A stretch of DNA of 64,000 nucleotides from Ursus arctos (GCF_023065955.2 NW_026622986.1:18315848-18379847); one strand, 5' to 3'; shown: positions 20,194 through 32,619, numbered from the stretch's first letter. Made by a program: numbers and translations. The notes: a model not told the origin generated them from the letters alone.

Positions 20194-22630
20194 GACGCTG
20201 ATGGGCAAATGAATTCCAGCCCGTCACCCTAGCTCTGGGCTCTGTTTCCTCAAGGGCTCCTTTCGCTGGAGCCTGGAGGGGATTCTAGTCCTGTGAGCCG
20301 CTGTCTGCTGGTGGGATGGCAGCTGAGAGGCAAGAGCACATAGAGGCCAGAGGGGCAGCCTCCTTGCCAGCCTTCCTGCTCATTCTCCTTAGATGCACAG
20401 GAGACCCACCTTAGAAAGATTTCATCCTGCATCTACATTTTGGCATGGCTTTCAAGAATTTGAAGGTTCTACGAAGGGTTCCCATGGATTTTATCACTGA
20501 ACGAGGGACATAAAAGCTAACATTTGTGACATGTCTTCATCTGAGATCATTGCTGTTTGATACTCATGCCTCAGTCACAGTGAAAAATTTCACTCGAGCT
20601 TGGAACAAATTAAAGACATAGCTAGTTCTTTGTTTATTAATTTTTAACAGATTTCCTGAGGCACTCAAGTTATGAATATAAAATATTTCAGTAGATGATA
20701 TTAAAGCACTCCTACAAAGTAGGCAAGTGTTTGCTTAAAAAAATACTATCTGTTTCCAAATCGGAAAAAAAATATAAGCAAAGATAACAATGTCAAATAA
20801 TGTTAAATGGAAGGAGGGGGGCATGTGTTTTATGATATTCTAGAAAACAGCCTGAACAGAAATTACATGATTGTTTCCATTTTAAAAGTTTAAAATTTTC
20901 CATTTCCCATGTAACTCTTTGGGTTAATAATATTAACTCCTATTTCCTGATGGACTTACTAATGGTAGGTGTTCTTCTACTTGGCTGCTGAAAAAGAGAG
21001 ACCAAAAATGAAAAAAGAAGAAGAAAAGAAAGTCAACTTCGGAAACGTGTATTTAACTAAGGAGGGGCTATAGAGTAGAAAAATGTTCTGATGGAAGATA
21101 AAGATCATATGGTTTAGCATTTTGATTTTAAACGTTTGGCCCCAAATCACAAAGGTAAAGGCAGTGCCATATGGAGACTCGTCATCATGCTAATTACCAG
21201 TCCCACCGCTCATGGGAATCCCACTGCTCACAGGAAGCCACTTCCGGCTTCCCACCACCCGTTGTCTCCAGCACTGTTTTGAAGTACCTCTTTGTCAATG
21301 TCCCCAAGGATTCCCATGCCGCCAGGGCCAGCTGTCATTTTGTTGTCATCCTGCCTACCTATGAACAGAACTTGGCGCAGGTAATCACACTCCTTTTTAC
21401 ACTAATTGAAGCTTTGGTGTGCCCCTTGCTCATCCCTGGCCCTTTTCCATCTCCTTAGCCAGTTCATCCTCACTAGGTCTCGAGATGTGGGCGTGCCTTC
21501 CAGCTCATGTTACCTCTCCTCCACTTCTCTCATCATCTCACCTGGTAATCACCCGCCTGCTCCAGTCCTGCTCTCAGAGGAAACACGTGTTCATGCGCTG
21601 TGACCTTAACAGGTCAGAAGCCGCGCTTTCAATGCCTCTGCTCCTTAAACTTGCTCTCCTGTCAGCCCATGGCAACTCTCTTCCTCTTCGATTGAACCCA
21701 ACTCTTGGTCCTCTCACCAAAATAAAAAAACCCAGGGAGACTATAAAAAGCAAAACCATATTGTTGCATAAGGCTTCACTCGCTGCTCATTCTCCAGTGT
21801 TGTTCCAAATAGTTCGGCTCTTTCTTGTCTATTCCCAGATTGAGTGGTTCTCGCCTGTAGAACCAGAGCAGAGGCCAGGAATGTGGATGGAATTTGGATG
21901 GTTGCTAGGTTACTTGGTACACTCTACCCCTGTTTACTGTTTACGGTGTAGAATCCTAGAAGTGTGAGGTTTTCAAAAAGGAAAACAAACTCATTTGGTG
22001 CTTACTTATGAAAAATCGAATAGTAAGTGGAAAGAACAAATTTAAAAAATCTCTGACGTTCTTCCTCTTTACTTCTAGAAAATCTATTTTTAAGTATATA
22101 AAATAGGATTGGAATTGGAAAAAAAAATGAATGCTTTCAGAATCTTAACGTCAAAGCACACGGTATTGGCTGTAGACTGAGCCTGAGTGAAAATATTGCA
22201 CTGAACATAGACCCCGAGGTATGGTAGATTTCATTTAGATAGAAACTCATTTATAAGAAAGGGCTGCTATTTTAATTTTATGATTTTTTGATACTGTCAT
22301 TTACCATTCAAATAAATGAAAGAGAATGGTTATATTACATTCAGAGCATTTAGAATAGTGTTTTTTTACTTTACGAAATAATGAACGTAGTGTGCTTGGA
22401 TATCAGAATGCATTATTGTAAGGTATTTCTCTGGGCAATCATGAATCACTGGACCCCTTTCAGACAATTGCTCACTGAAGTTCAAAGTTCTCAGAAGCCC
22501 TTCATGTGATGTACTGTTTTCAGGGGGTCTGCTGGCTCAGGCCCCTCATCTCTAGACCTTGATGATAGCATTGTAGTGAGCCTCTGGCTGTATTTTTTCC
22601 TATGTCAGGTAACCTCTTAGTTATCTATCA
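20194..22630. other. No gene or repeat recognised
   Basis: Contains the longest non-repeat open frame in the window (182 codons, plus strand, 21419-21967). It has no recognised domain and several overlapping frames in the same pyrimidine-rich DNA, so I do not call it a gene. The rest is AT-rich with no element visible. Confidence 0.4.
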
Positions 22631-22645
22631 GTCAAATATGTCTTT

Positions 22646-22832
22646 AAAAAAAAAAAGATTTTATTTATTTATTTGGGAGAGAGAGAGATTGAGAGAACGA
22701 GTGGGAGGAGGGGCAGAGAGAGAGCAGGCTCCTTGTGGAGCAGGGAGCCTGATGTGGGGCTCGATTCTAGGACCCTGGAATCATGACCTGAGCCAAAGGC
22801 AGACGCTTTACCGACTGACCCACCCAGATACC
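22646..22832 (-). mobile_element. SINEC, ordinary type
   Basis: AAGATTTTATTTATTTATTTGG, GCAGGCTCCTTGTGGAGCAG, GGCTCGATTCTAGG, AATCATGACCTGAGCC, CCCACCCAGATACCC. A duplicated target CAAATATGTCTTT lies on both sides (22633 and 22833). The tail is preceded by A-rich instead of T-rich DNA, probably contributed by the target. Confidence 0.93.
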
Positions 22833-22845
22833 CAAATATGTCTTT

Positions 22846-23568
22846 TCTTAATATACTACTCCATCGTGACGTAGAGAAATAAAAAGGGGAAAATAATTTT
22901 AACAAAAAATATGGTCTATAAAAATATTATATAGAGAAATAATAACTCGTTAAACAATACATTGAAAGGATACTTCATAAGATCCAATTATGACAGCTTG
23001 CTATATTGCTTATGGTCATTGATAAGGCTAGTAGATATAACCAAAATGATAAAATAATATATTTAAAATATACTAGAATAAAATAATGTGTTTTCACATA
23101 AATTAAATCACATTAAAAAGGAATATATATTTTCACATATATATCACATATTTAGAAGAAAAGAAATGTCATTTAAATACTCCATCTTAAATATCTTAAA
23201 GTAAGTCTAAGGATCAACGGATGACACACAAACCTAAACAAATGATCTATAAAATCTCTTCAAGTGGTATATGCTTATTATTTCTAAGGAAAATGGGGTT
23301 TTTCGAAATGGATAAACTATTTTTTTCCACACATTTTCTACATGGACACACCCCCAAATTAAATGTGATTGAAGTGAAAAGATATTGCCATATTGGGTGT
23401 GTGTTTCATCCTCTCTCAGTGTCTTTCTTAGTAATATTTAATAGCTGTGGAAAAGAATATCATTTTGAGAGATCATCTTTGTGATTATTTCAAACAAAAT
23501 GTGGGTATTGGGAGGGTGTATGAAGGTGATATTTCATGATGGTGAAGAGCGAAGGAATACTGTTCTTT
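22846..23568. other. AT-rich, nothing recognised
   Basis: Very AT-rich with several TATATAT-type stretches near 23040-23150. No gene or element. Confidence 0.4.
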
Positions 23569-23585
23569 AAGAACTCTAGCCAGTT

Positions 23586-23793
23586 GGGGGCCTGGGTGGC
23601 TCAGTCAGTTAAGCATCCGACTCTTGGTTTTGGCTAAGGTCATGATCTCCCAGCTGTGGGATCGAGCCCCACCTCCAGCTCTGCACTCAGTGCAGAGTCT
23701 GCTTCAGATTCTCCCTCTGCTCCTCCCCTTGCTCCCTCGTGTGCTCTCTCTCTCTCTAAAATAAATAAAATCTTAAAAAAAAAAAAGAAATAA
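23586..23793 (+). mobile_element. SINEC, older subfamily
   Basis: GGGGCCTGGGTGGCTCAGTC, the older-type AAGCATCCGACTCTTGG, CATGATCTCCCAGCTGTGGG, GATCGAGCCCCACC, a long CT tail, AAATCTT and poly(A). Imperfect 17-bp duplication AAGAACTCTAGCCAGTT (23569) and AAGAACTGTAGTCAGTT (23794). It landed next to an L2 whose sequence resumes at 23805. Confidence 0.96.
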
Positions 23794-23804
23794 AAGAACT
23801 GTAG

Positions 23805-24130
23805 TCAGTTCCACCACCAGGCTGGTAGCAATGGTGAGAGGAGAAGTGGTAAGATTTGGATCTGTTTGAAGGAAGGGCCATGAAGTTTCCATAAGGGAGT
23901 CAAGGATGTGTTGAAGCCTTTTGATCTGAGGAACAGAATGAAATAAAATTGCTAGTTATTGAAATAAAGAGGAGTGGAGAGTGGAGCAAGTTGGCCAAGC
24001 TGTGGACATCGAGAGTTTGCTCTGGGGCATCTGAAGTTGAGATGCCACTGGGATGTCACAGTGGAGAGCACGGGTAGGTGGATGGGCTCTGGTCTAGTTA
24101 GAAACACAGAAAGGAACAGAAGTGAGGTGA
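23805..24130 (-). mobile_element. L2 LINE fragment
   Basis: Reverse strand of L2 coding sequence: CAGGCTGGTAGCAATGGTG, GAGAAGTGGTAAGATTTGG, GGGAGTCAAGGATGTGTTG, TGAAGTTGAGATGCC, GGATGTCACAGTGGAGAG. This phrase order is typical of the L2 antisense strand. Confidence 0.75.
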
Positions 24131-25514
24131 GCTTGCAGCCCACATGCACATGGGGCACGTCTTCATTTTCCCCAATCCTGGAGTGCTGTGGGGTGTGCAA
24201 CAGTTAGCGACACATTTGGTGGAGGTGGGGTCTTGCCGGGAGAGAAACAGCCCAGGTTTTGTGACATCCCTGCCATTCCAGATTTAGGTTTAGATTTACA
24301 TTGCCACTAGGAGCAACGGATATTAATGCATCCGGGAAACTTGAGAGACTTTGAATTCTCCCCATTTTTGCGGCAAATATACCCATGCTCAAGTCGCTCC
24401 AGCTCCACAGTGTTCCAGAAAACCTCCTGGCAACAGGACACCCAGGGCCTACAGAAGAAAGAACAGATGCATTAGACCATATAAATATAAAAGCTTTTTA
24501 CAATAGCAAATCTATCAACTGCACTAACGATATAAATATATCTATAAATAGCACAAATATAAAAACTTTGATATAGCAAGACTACGACAACTATTTGCAA
24601 AGCAGTTGACAAAAGGGATTCGCATCAGTACCGTACATACACATAGTGCTTACAACCTGGTAAGAAAAAGACGATGAAAGCGGTCAAAGGTTAGGCATAA
24701 ATAATTCACAGAAGGATAAATCCTAATGGTCCACAAACACATGACTCCAGTGGTGTTGATTTAAATTAGGGTGGTAGGAATTCAGGCCGGTTCTGTTTTG
24801 GTTCCAAATACTTGTATGGAAGGTGCGAGTACTATATAATGAGTATGTAATATTTAAATAGTCAGAGGGAAAAAAAGCTATTTTCCTGTGAACAAGAAAA
24901 AATATTTTGAGGAGATAGAAATATGAAAGGGCGCGTGGGGAGATGCGGAAAACCGCAACAAAGAACACTAGCAGACCTCACAGTATGCGAGTCAGATAGG
25001 CGTCCTGGTGGTTCTGGAAACTTGTCAGCAGTCGGCAAAGCTCAGGCTGATGTCTTCTATTGCTCCTAGAATTTTCTATTCCTGTAATAATTTATCCCCT
25101 CATCACACATGCTGTTTGCCTGCCTCTACACGTTTCCAAATATTTCCCCCACATAGTTCAAAGGTATCTTGGAAATCTTAATTTATTATCTTCTCTTGAT
25201 CTATCCTTAAAATATGCTCCTCAAATTATTCCGGCCGTTCCCAGCATGTGTGTTTCACATCAGACGGCAGGGAGGGAGAGGACGGCTGTGTGGTGGCATT
25301 GGTGTCTCAGCCAAGGATTTCCGGATATATGCATAGAATGTTCTCAATCAATGAATTCTCAAAGTAAAGTTGCAAGCATGACACTGAAAGTGGGGTCCGG
25401 GAAGGGTGGGCAATGGTAGAGAGGGGAAATCTGTAGGGTTTTTCTCTGGGTTAAAATGATAGCTTTCCAAGTCTGCTGGTGTTTAACAATAACAGTAAAT
25501 TGAGTTTAATTCAA
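24131..25514. other. No gene or repeat recognised
   Basis: A tandem-looking ATATAAATATA series at 24478-24560 (AATATAAAAGC, GATATAAATATATC, AATATAAAAAC) is low-complexity. A 119-codon open frame at 25060-25419 has no recognised domain. Confidence 0.4.
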
Positions 25515-25690
25515 CAAGTATTTATTAAGTAGCTATCGTGTCAATTAGGGTTGTGTTAAGTATAAACAGGGCCTTATAAGAGGTAGGGGATGTAGACCCA
25601 ATACTCATAAAACTTGAACTTATTTCAGAGATGAGATTCATACTCATGTGACAATTCAAGACAACGTGTAACGGTCCATGACAATTTTTC
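25515..25690 (-). mobile_element. L2 3'-end fragment
   Basis: TCAACAAGTATTTATTAAGTAGC and TTGTGTTAAGTATAAACAGGG are the reverse of the L2 terminal sequence (...GCTCAATAAATATTTGTTGA). Confidence 0.6.
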
Positions 25691-25904
25691 ATACCAAGAA
25701 CTGTGGGCGATCATTTTATAACTTAATTTTATAAATCAAGCTGCCCAAGACAGATTTATTTCCTCTTGTTTCCTGCCTTAGGGATATATTGCTACCAAGG
25801 GTCATAGTATTTCCTAACTAAAAAAAAAAAAAGATTTTAAAATTCCAGTCTGAGACTCTATCCTTAAGTCTTTTCTCCTTTATCTCTTCTCTCGAGTTCT
25901 TAAT

Positions 25905-25924
25905 TGTGTGTGTGTGTGTGTGTG
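25905..25924. repeat. (TG)10 microsatellite
   Basis: A pure TG tract of about 20 bp. Confidence 0.95.
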
Positions 25925-26254
25925 ACAGTATAGTTTTCTCTAACAAATATTATATGTGCAATAAGGACATGTTTTATAAAACTTATTGGACATTTGAGTT
26001 CAGAGCAAATTTGGAAAGTAAACAGTTTTAGAGTATAATGAGATCTCTTCCATGTTTCATAAATATCGTCATCCTCATTTCCTTGATTTTTCTTTTCTCA
26101 TTAATTTTGACTTGAAAGATACCAGGTTCCTTCCGGTCCATTAATTATCTTTGAAATAGAAACTTTTCTGTTAGTTTACTCTCAACTCAGGTTCAAATTT
26201 GTGCCTGCATCACATGCCGAAAGCTTCCATAGACTTCCTTCAGGGCCCTGGTGA

Positions 26255-26380
26255 CTCATTTGATCCTTTCCCAAGCTGTCCTGTAAGTTTATACAACAAT
26301 TTCTCTGGGTCTTAGTTTCCTCGTCTACAGGTGCCTGCGTTAGATGATCTGAGATTCTTAGTTCTGTTCTTCGAGAATTC
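26255..26380 (+). mobile_element. MIR-family fragment
   Basis: TCTGGGTCTTAGTTTCCTCGTCTACAGG matches the MIR core ('CTGGGCCTCAGTTTCCTCATCTGTAAA'). It is followed by TTAGATGATCTGAGATTCTTAG, a tail found in MIR-related elements. Confidence 0.6.
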
Positions 26381-27114
26381 TTTCTGCAACCCCCCTCTCT
26401 CAGCATGAAGAAAAGTCTTGTAGGGAAGAAAATAATCTTTACTCTCCCATTACAGAAACTTTCCAGCCACATTTTTTTCCCCAATTAAGAAAAAAAGTGT
26501 CTGTCCTAGAAAATGCAAAATCGCTGAAATTCTTGTGAGCTCCTGCATACAGAGCTTTCCTGCTTTATTTTACATCTGCTCTTTACGAAGGAAGTTCATT
26601 TCGCTTCTAAATGTCTTCAGGCCAGGAGTCCGTGGCTTGATTTACATGCAATTCAGAGATTCCTCAGCTTTTTAGCAAATGTCCCTTGGAAAGCAGCCTA
26701 ATAACTGAATTCTTCAAAAATCGACACACACAAAAAGGCAGTATGGTTTATGATGGAATACACTTGAAATAAAACTTTAAAGAAAAGATTTGTGTGGATC
26801 ATATGAGATTAGAAATGGCCCATAAATGGTTGGTAAGCTTTGGCTAGGCAAGCAGTGGCGGGCGGAGCATTTTGGAAAGGTCTGGAGACAAGGTTTTTCT
26901 TAGCCGCACTGATTGATTTCAGTGGATAATTGATCGCTTTCTCTCTTTAGTCTGTTAGTGTTGACATAGCTTTGGTGAATCTGCACTTGTAACTTATATC
27001 ACATGAGTAGTTCAGTGAGTTTAAAGATCTTTTAAAAATGACAGTAGTATCTAAATACTTTTAGTATTCTTAGTAAGAGAATTAGAACACAGCCAGTCAT
27101 TATAAAATGATAGA

Positions 27115-27470
27115 TTTTTTTTTTTCACCTTTGGAAGACTTTATTTAAATGCACCAGCACCACCAGACTCCACTGCCAAGAGAGAAAGAGTATTCTAAAT
27201 AGAAGACAGAATTAAATTGCCCTCTGAGAGTCCAGTTACTGGAATCCTGTGTTCTTGGGGACTTGAGAGGATGGGTAGAAAAGCTAAATCGTGTTTAAGA
27301 ATCTGACCTTGATCAGCAACTGGGAAGTTGCTGTAAGAGAATTTTCTATGAAAACACTGGGCGGTAGTCAGTAACTGTTTGACGGGTAAGCACAACTCTT
27401 AAAATTACTATGCTCAGAATGGCTAAAGCCCAAACTATAATCTAGTTCCGTCTGGTGTTTCTAAGCAACT
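27115..27470 (-). pseudogene. Possible processed retrocopy 3' end, parent unknown
   Basis: Read on the minus strand, AATAAA (complement of 27140-27145) is followed 14 bases later by an 11-A run (27115-27125). This is the layout of an mRNA 3' end copied into DNA. The upstream text does not match any transcript I recognise, and I found no matching target duplication on the far side. The 5' limit is therefore arbitrary. A chance AATAAA near an A-run remains possible. Confidence 0.3.
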
Positions 27471-29480
27471 GAATGAATAAGCAGCTAATAACATCCTAAA
27501 GTGTAGGATGTACTATTGTACTATGGCAAGTGTACAGTGATTTAATATTTACCAGATTAGTGTATTATAGGAAAATCTGTTGGTAGTTGTGTGTGTATTT
27601 ATTTTAGATTGCAGATTTAACCAGTGAAGCATCTCCTCACTTCTCCCGGAGAGTGAATATTCTTTACATGCATTGCTATTTTCCAAAGACCAGTAGATGT
27701 TTGCCTTTTCAAAAGCGAACCTATATTTGGATCTAATTCATAATGGGGTAGCTAGTTCATGGCATAGGAGTTCAACCTTTGTACAACAATTTGGTTCTTA
27801 ACTACAGATGTTACCAAATTATCCAGAATCTTCTTCATTGGCTCATCTCAAGACTTCTTCCATGAATCTTTTCTCCACCTCCTCAATCCACGGTACGCTC
27901 ACTTTCCGCCACCCTTTCTTTGTTTCATGGTACTGTGGGATAAAGTTTTGAAGGTATACTTTGCCCTTTTGAGAAGATTTATATTATTATGAATCTGTTT
28001 GCATTTGCATCTGTTAAGGGAATTAAATTGAAAAAGAGAGGTAAGGGAAATATTCCTCAATTTTATAGAAGGGAAGATCTTAAAGTTGCAAAGAATGATG
28101 CAAAAGTCGGTGGGTTAGTGGATTTTTATTCCCTGAAGGAAATGATACCGTACTTGTGAAAATAGCTAACTTTATGCAGACAGGTAGATGGGGACAGTGT
28201 GGAAATCACAGAACTCCGAGAAAGGCTAAGAATGCAGGAACTAAAAAATGACCAATCCATCTGAATTGCTACTTACATGCCTTTAAAATCTGTCTCCATG
28301 GGGATGTTCTGGGAGCTCCAAAACCCTCGGGCAAATTTCCTTCCATAGGCTTGAATCTCTCCGATCTCTTCAGATGATTTCTTTCTCTTTCTTAGTGGAA
28401 ACAAATACTATCAGCAAATTGTGACCCTTGCCTGTCCTCTATACTGAGGGGAGTCTTTCCCAGAATAGAGTTATATATGTATTGCAACCAGTGAAACATA
28501 TAATACTTACAAAATTCCTTCAGAAAATCCTTCTGTCTGGGATTATTTATATTGCTATGGTTTAAGGGTGTTGCCCATTGAAACAATGTAATTATGATTG
28601 ACTATTACCCGTACCCAATCTTTCTGTCCCAGGGAAATAATAAAAGCGGCCTCTGTTTTGGTAAGCACCTGTTGTATTCCTACCTTTTGGCTAAGGGATT
28701 CGAAGGACCTGCAGTGGGTTTGCTCCCCAAGACAAGCAAGCCATGCCAGCTCTAAAGTTCTACTCTTCAGGCTTTTGGAAAGAAGACGCCTTTGGCCATG
28801 GCCCATGAAGCAGACTGAACATTATTTGTGTGTTGCATAGCATTGCCTTGGGTGAAGAGTAAAGGGGAGTGGGGGAGGACCACTGTGACTCTCCGTGTCT
28901 TGTAGCTGAAATGTCCATCTCAAAACCATCCCTAGCTCAGATAAGGTAGTCACCCTTGATTTTGACAAGGAGCTAAAATGGTGCTCTTCCCAGGTAACAA
29001 GTGAGTTAAAATAATTCCCTCCCTTCTTACAACACAAGCTTAGTAGTTGCATGCTGATGAAAAATACATGTGCACATTTTTTGACACAGAACAGTCATCC
29101 TGTTGGACAACTATAGAGATGTCACAAAGCCCGAAAGGAGGAAATTTTTCTAGCATTGTCCTGAGATCTTAATTTCTTCTACAAATACTGCCATCACCAA
29201 TCAATGTCATACTTTAAATTAAATATTATTTTGCATTGCTCTTTGTTTTAAATGTGCTAAGGATTTTTTTCCAAATTTTTTTCAACACCATGTGATTATA
29301 AAATGTAACAATTTTCCTAATTGGAACATATCATGAATATATATTACCCATTCAAGTCACCTTGAAAAGTAACATCCTTATTTTGATTATGCACCTACAA
29401 AAGTTTAAGACAACAGAAAAGATATGATAGAGGCAGGCAGGACTTTAGAGTGTTACCCTATGATAAGGCTTGTTCCTTAG
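27471..29480. other. No gene or repeat recognised
   Basis: A repeat-poor 2 kb of moderate base composition. Nothing on either strand resembles a known protein. The absence of recognisable repeats makes this one of the more plausible places for conserved non-coding sequence, but I cannot test that. Confidence 0.35.
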
Positions 29481-29493
29481 AAAATTTATTTTA

Positions 29494-29683
29494 GGGGCGC
29501 CTGGGTGGCTCAGTCATTAAGCGTCTGCCTTCGGCTCAGGGCGTGATCCCGGCATTCTGGGATCCAGCCCCACATCAGGCTCCTCCGCTGGGAGCCTGCT
29601 TCTTCCTCTCCCACTCCCCCTGCTTGTGTTCCCTCTCTCACTGGCTATCTCTCTCTCTCTGTTAAATAAATAAAATATTTAAA
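29494..29683 (+). mobile_element. SINEC, arctoid-type
   Basis: A full-length head GGGGCGCCTGGGTGGCTCAG, AAGCGTCTGCCTTCGGCTC, GGCGTGATCCCGGCATTCTG, GCCCCACATCAGGCTCC, and TTAAATAAATAAAATATTT. Perfect target duplication AAAATTTATTTTA at 29481-29493 and 29684-29696. Confidence 0.97.
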
Positions 29684-29696
29684 AAAATTTATTTTA

Positions 29697-30057
29697 TTTT
29701 ATATGAAAATATGTAGGTTTCTTGTCCTTGTTCATTCATAGAAATGAAAGATGATCCCTATGGAAAATTGGAAAATATGAAGATTAGGAAAAGAACTATA
29801 AACGCAAGAGTGGATGCATTGCCCAGATACAGTCACCCCGGCTCTTCCTGCCACCAGTGTGACTTCACGGAATGAGCTTCAGTCCACCCACACCACCCCC
29901 GACCGCTGGCCAGCCTCAGCTAATCCATTCCCAGCCCTGCTTCTCCCAATTCGGGGCTAACTGCAGTCATGTGTGTGGTCAAGATGTGGGAGGGTTACCT
30001 ACCTGTGTGTTCAATTTAATCAAATAATCAGAAGTAACACATTCAAGAGTATTCATT
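29697..30057. other. Nothing recognised
   Basis: Mixed composition. No element or gene visible. Confidence 0.4.
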
Positions 30058-30240
30058 TAACATGAACTGAGGGCTTCCTGTTTCTGAGGCAGTGCTAGGC
30101 GTGGAGACGCAACGGGGAGCAGGACCATCCTCAAGGTGTTCATGGTCTAACTGGGAAGTTGGGCATTTAGTCCTATAAACTGGTTACAGTGAAATAGGTG
30201 TGATTCAATAGGTGAATATGCAAAGTACTAATGGAGTCAA
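30058..30240 (-). mobile_element. L2 3'-end fragment
   Basis: GAGGCAGTGCTAGGCGTGGAG, CAAGGTGTTCATGGTCTAACTGG and GGTTACAGTGAAATAGGTG are the reverse complement of the L2 3' end. Confidence 0.65.
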
Positions 30241-31430
30241 AAGACAGGTGTTTTGTAGGTGGAGTGATATTTGGTCTGGATCTTGAGAAAGCAGAGCAAA
30301 AAATTTCCCATGGTCTATCACCAATTCCAATCTCAACGTTAACATAGGGATAAAGATAATGAGATCCTTCCCCAAAGTCAGAGCCAGAATTATTCACAAA
30401 TCTGTAAAGGGACAAACACAACCTTGTAATAATGCTAGCAATAAAAATTTATGGTCATTTAATTTAAAAAATTAAGTAATAAAGCAAAAGCTCTGGGTCC
30501 CATCAAAGACTTCGGTGTGGGGACATTTCTCCAGTAGTAAAATAGCCTAAGATTTCTATAACAGATTCTGCCAAGCAGTTCCCTGAATCAATTTACCTAG
30601 CACACAAATGAAAATGAATTTATAAGAACTGTGAACACCTCCAACACAGGCCCAACTTTGTAGATAAAACCACAAGACTTCTGAATTCTGTAATGAGTTA
30701 TGTGGCTGGCCAGCAGTCAGGGAAACAAATGTAGTGCCCCTGTCACCTGCTTCATGGACCTGAATGCAATGGATGTTTCCATCACACATCTGACTCTCCC
30801 GCCATACACAGACCTGGACTCAATTACGGGACTGACATATCCAGTTTGCCTGAAGTTCTTTGAGAACATAAAGAATAATAAATGCTGGGTTACTTCTCAC
30901 CTTTACCCATTGGAATGCTCTTGCATTCTTGGTTACTCTTCTAGAAGCTAGCGGTCAGACTTGGAAGAACACTGGAAGATGATTTAGTGTTACTGATCGC
31001 TTCCAGATTGAAGCAATAAACCTTTCCTCTGAATTCTTATGACTATTACTCTCTGGGCGATTCATTTAATTAATGCAATCCCGTGTATGTTTCAATATTT
31101 TTTTTTTCAGTTCTTTTACCTCTTAGTTAGGTTCTATTGCTTAAGGTTCTTTATATTTATTTACACCCCGTTGTAGCTGACAAAATTATGGTTACCTTGA
31201 TGCCCAAGATCTCAGTCTTAGACTTTCTAAAACACTCCTTTCTTGGAGCCCGGCAGTTTAAAACATCTTTGATGTTATTTTAATTTTTTTCCTACAGGGA
31301 GAGTTCTGTCTCACAGACTTTTCAAAACCATATTACTAAAAATCTTAACTCCAAATATAATTTGAGTTGCTGGTCCGCGTAGGGGTTTAAAGCGAGGGAA
31401 CCCCAAGTAATATGATAGCAGTAAGCATCT
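30241..31430. other. Unassigned; possible repeat end near 31020
   Basis: GAAGCAATAAACCTTTCC (31011) is a polyadenylation-like signal that could end an LTR or retrocopy, but nothing upstream is recognisable. No gene. Confidence 0.3.
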
Positions 31431-31867
31431 TGGTTTTGTCACTGAAAATAAAGTCGAAAGGCACAAGGGCTCATTTGTCCTCCTCATTATGGTACCCAGG
31501 ACGAGTTCTGCCCATGGAGTAGAGGTTGGAAACTCTAACCCTGTGTAGAGCTCTCTTCAGGATAATTGGGGTTGAGCAGAATACACAACCTAAGTGCCTT
31601 TGCTTACCATTCCGCAGTAGTGTGATCCCAGGATGGAGCTGTGCCTGGTGAGGCTGAGAGGGAGGCTCAGAGGGAGGCAGTGAGAGCAGGCAGCACACAT
31701 CTGAGGATTTTTCGAGAGCAGGATTTTTTCAGGTCAGTGGGGGTTTGCAAAGCACAGGTTTGACTTCCAGTTTCAGCTTGGACAAGAGCTTAGAAGGTCT
31801 CACTCCCATCCTTGCAATAAGAAAGAAGCTGAACCATCTGAAAAACCAATCGCTTTTTTGGGTCCTA
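31431..31867. other. Repeat-like block abutting the L1
   Basis: The text GAGGGAGGCTCAGAGGGAGGC and CAGTTTCAGCTTGGACAAGAGC, then AAGCTGAACCATCTGAAAAACC, looks like ancient repeat sequence. It is not the part of L1 that should follow. It replaces the missing 3' third of the L1 beginning at 31868. Family unresolved. Confidence 0.35.
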
Positions 31868-32411
31868 TTAGAGAACTGAGTTTTTTTTGTGGAGGCTTTA
31901 GGATTATCTATGCATAAAATTGCATAATCTGCAAATAATGACAATTTTACTTCTTCCTTTTCACAACGTTTGGAAGACTTTTATTTCATTTTCTTGTCTA
32001 ATTACTCTAGCTACGACTTCCAGTACATGTGGAATAAGAGTACTGAGGCTGGACACCCTTGTCTTATTCCTGAACTTAGAGGAAAGGTTTCCAATCTCTC
32101 CCCATTGAGTATGATGGTTGTATGTTTGTTGTATGTGGCCTTTATTATGCTGACATATATTTCTTCTATACCCAATTTGTTGAGGGGTTTTCTCATAAAA
32201 GAATGTTGTATTTTGTCAAGTGTTTTTTTCTTATCTATTGAGAGGTTTATATGATTTTTATAATTATATAAGGAACCATCCTTGCTTCCCAAGTCCAGCT
32301 TGATCATGGTGTATAATCCTTTTAATGTGCTTTTGAATTCAACTGGATGCGTTGTTGAGGGTTTTTACGTCTACGTTTATCAGGGATATTGGCTTGTAAT
32401 TTTCCATTCTT

Positions 32412-32619
32412 TTTTTTTTTTTAAAGATTTTATTTATTTATTTGACAGAGATAGAGACAGCCAGTGAGAGAGGGAACACAAGCAGGGGGAGTGGGAGAGG
32501 AAGAAGCAGGCTCATAGTGGAGGAGCCTGATGTGGGGCTCGATCCCATAACGCCTGGATCACGCCCTGAGCTGAAGGCAGACGCTTAACCGCTTAACCGC
32601 TGTGCCATCCAGGCGCCCC
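32412..32619 (-). mobile_element. SINEC, arctoid-type, inserted in L1 ORF2
   Basis: Poly(T), AAAGATTTTATTTATTTATTTG, GACAGCCAGTGAGAGAGGG, GGCTCGATCCC, GGATCACGCCCTGAGC, GCCATCCAGGCGCCCC. Perfect 16-bp target duplication GTAATTTTCCATTCTT at 32396-32411 and 32620-32635. It has a small internal tandem duplication, GCTTAACCGCTTAACCGC, in its head region. Confidence 0.98.

Larger units (their letters stand above)
25691..27114. other. Unassigned DNA around a (TG)n tract and a MIR
   Basis: Apart from the entries at 25905 and 26255, no element or gene is recognised. Confidence 0.35.

Noticed and set aside
21419..21967. 182-codon plus-strand open frame, the longest outside repeats
   Set aside because: No recognised domain, biased by pyrimidine-rich DNA with several overlapping open frames, and no splice or promoter context. 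Consistent with chance.
25060..25419. 119-codon plus-strand frame
   Set aside because: No recognised domain or conserved motif; no acceptor/donor pair fitting the frame.
30540..31065. Possible LTR ending at GCAATAAACCTTTCC
   Set aside because: Only the polyadenylation-like signal supports it. No TG...CA ends or familiar LTR text.
32011..32307. Reverse-transcriptase-like frame as a possible retron or viral polymerase
   Set aside because: It is an ordinary fragment of L1 ORF2 in a recognisable L1 context, not a separate system.
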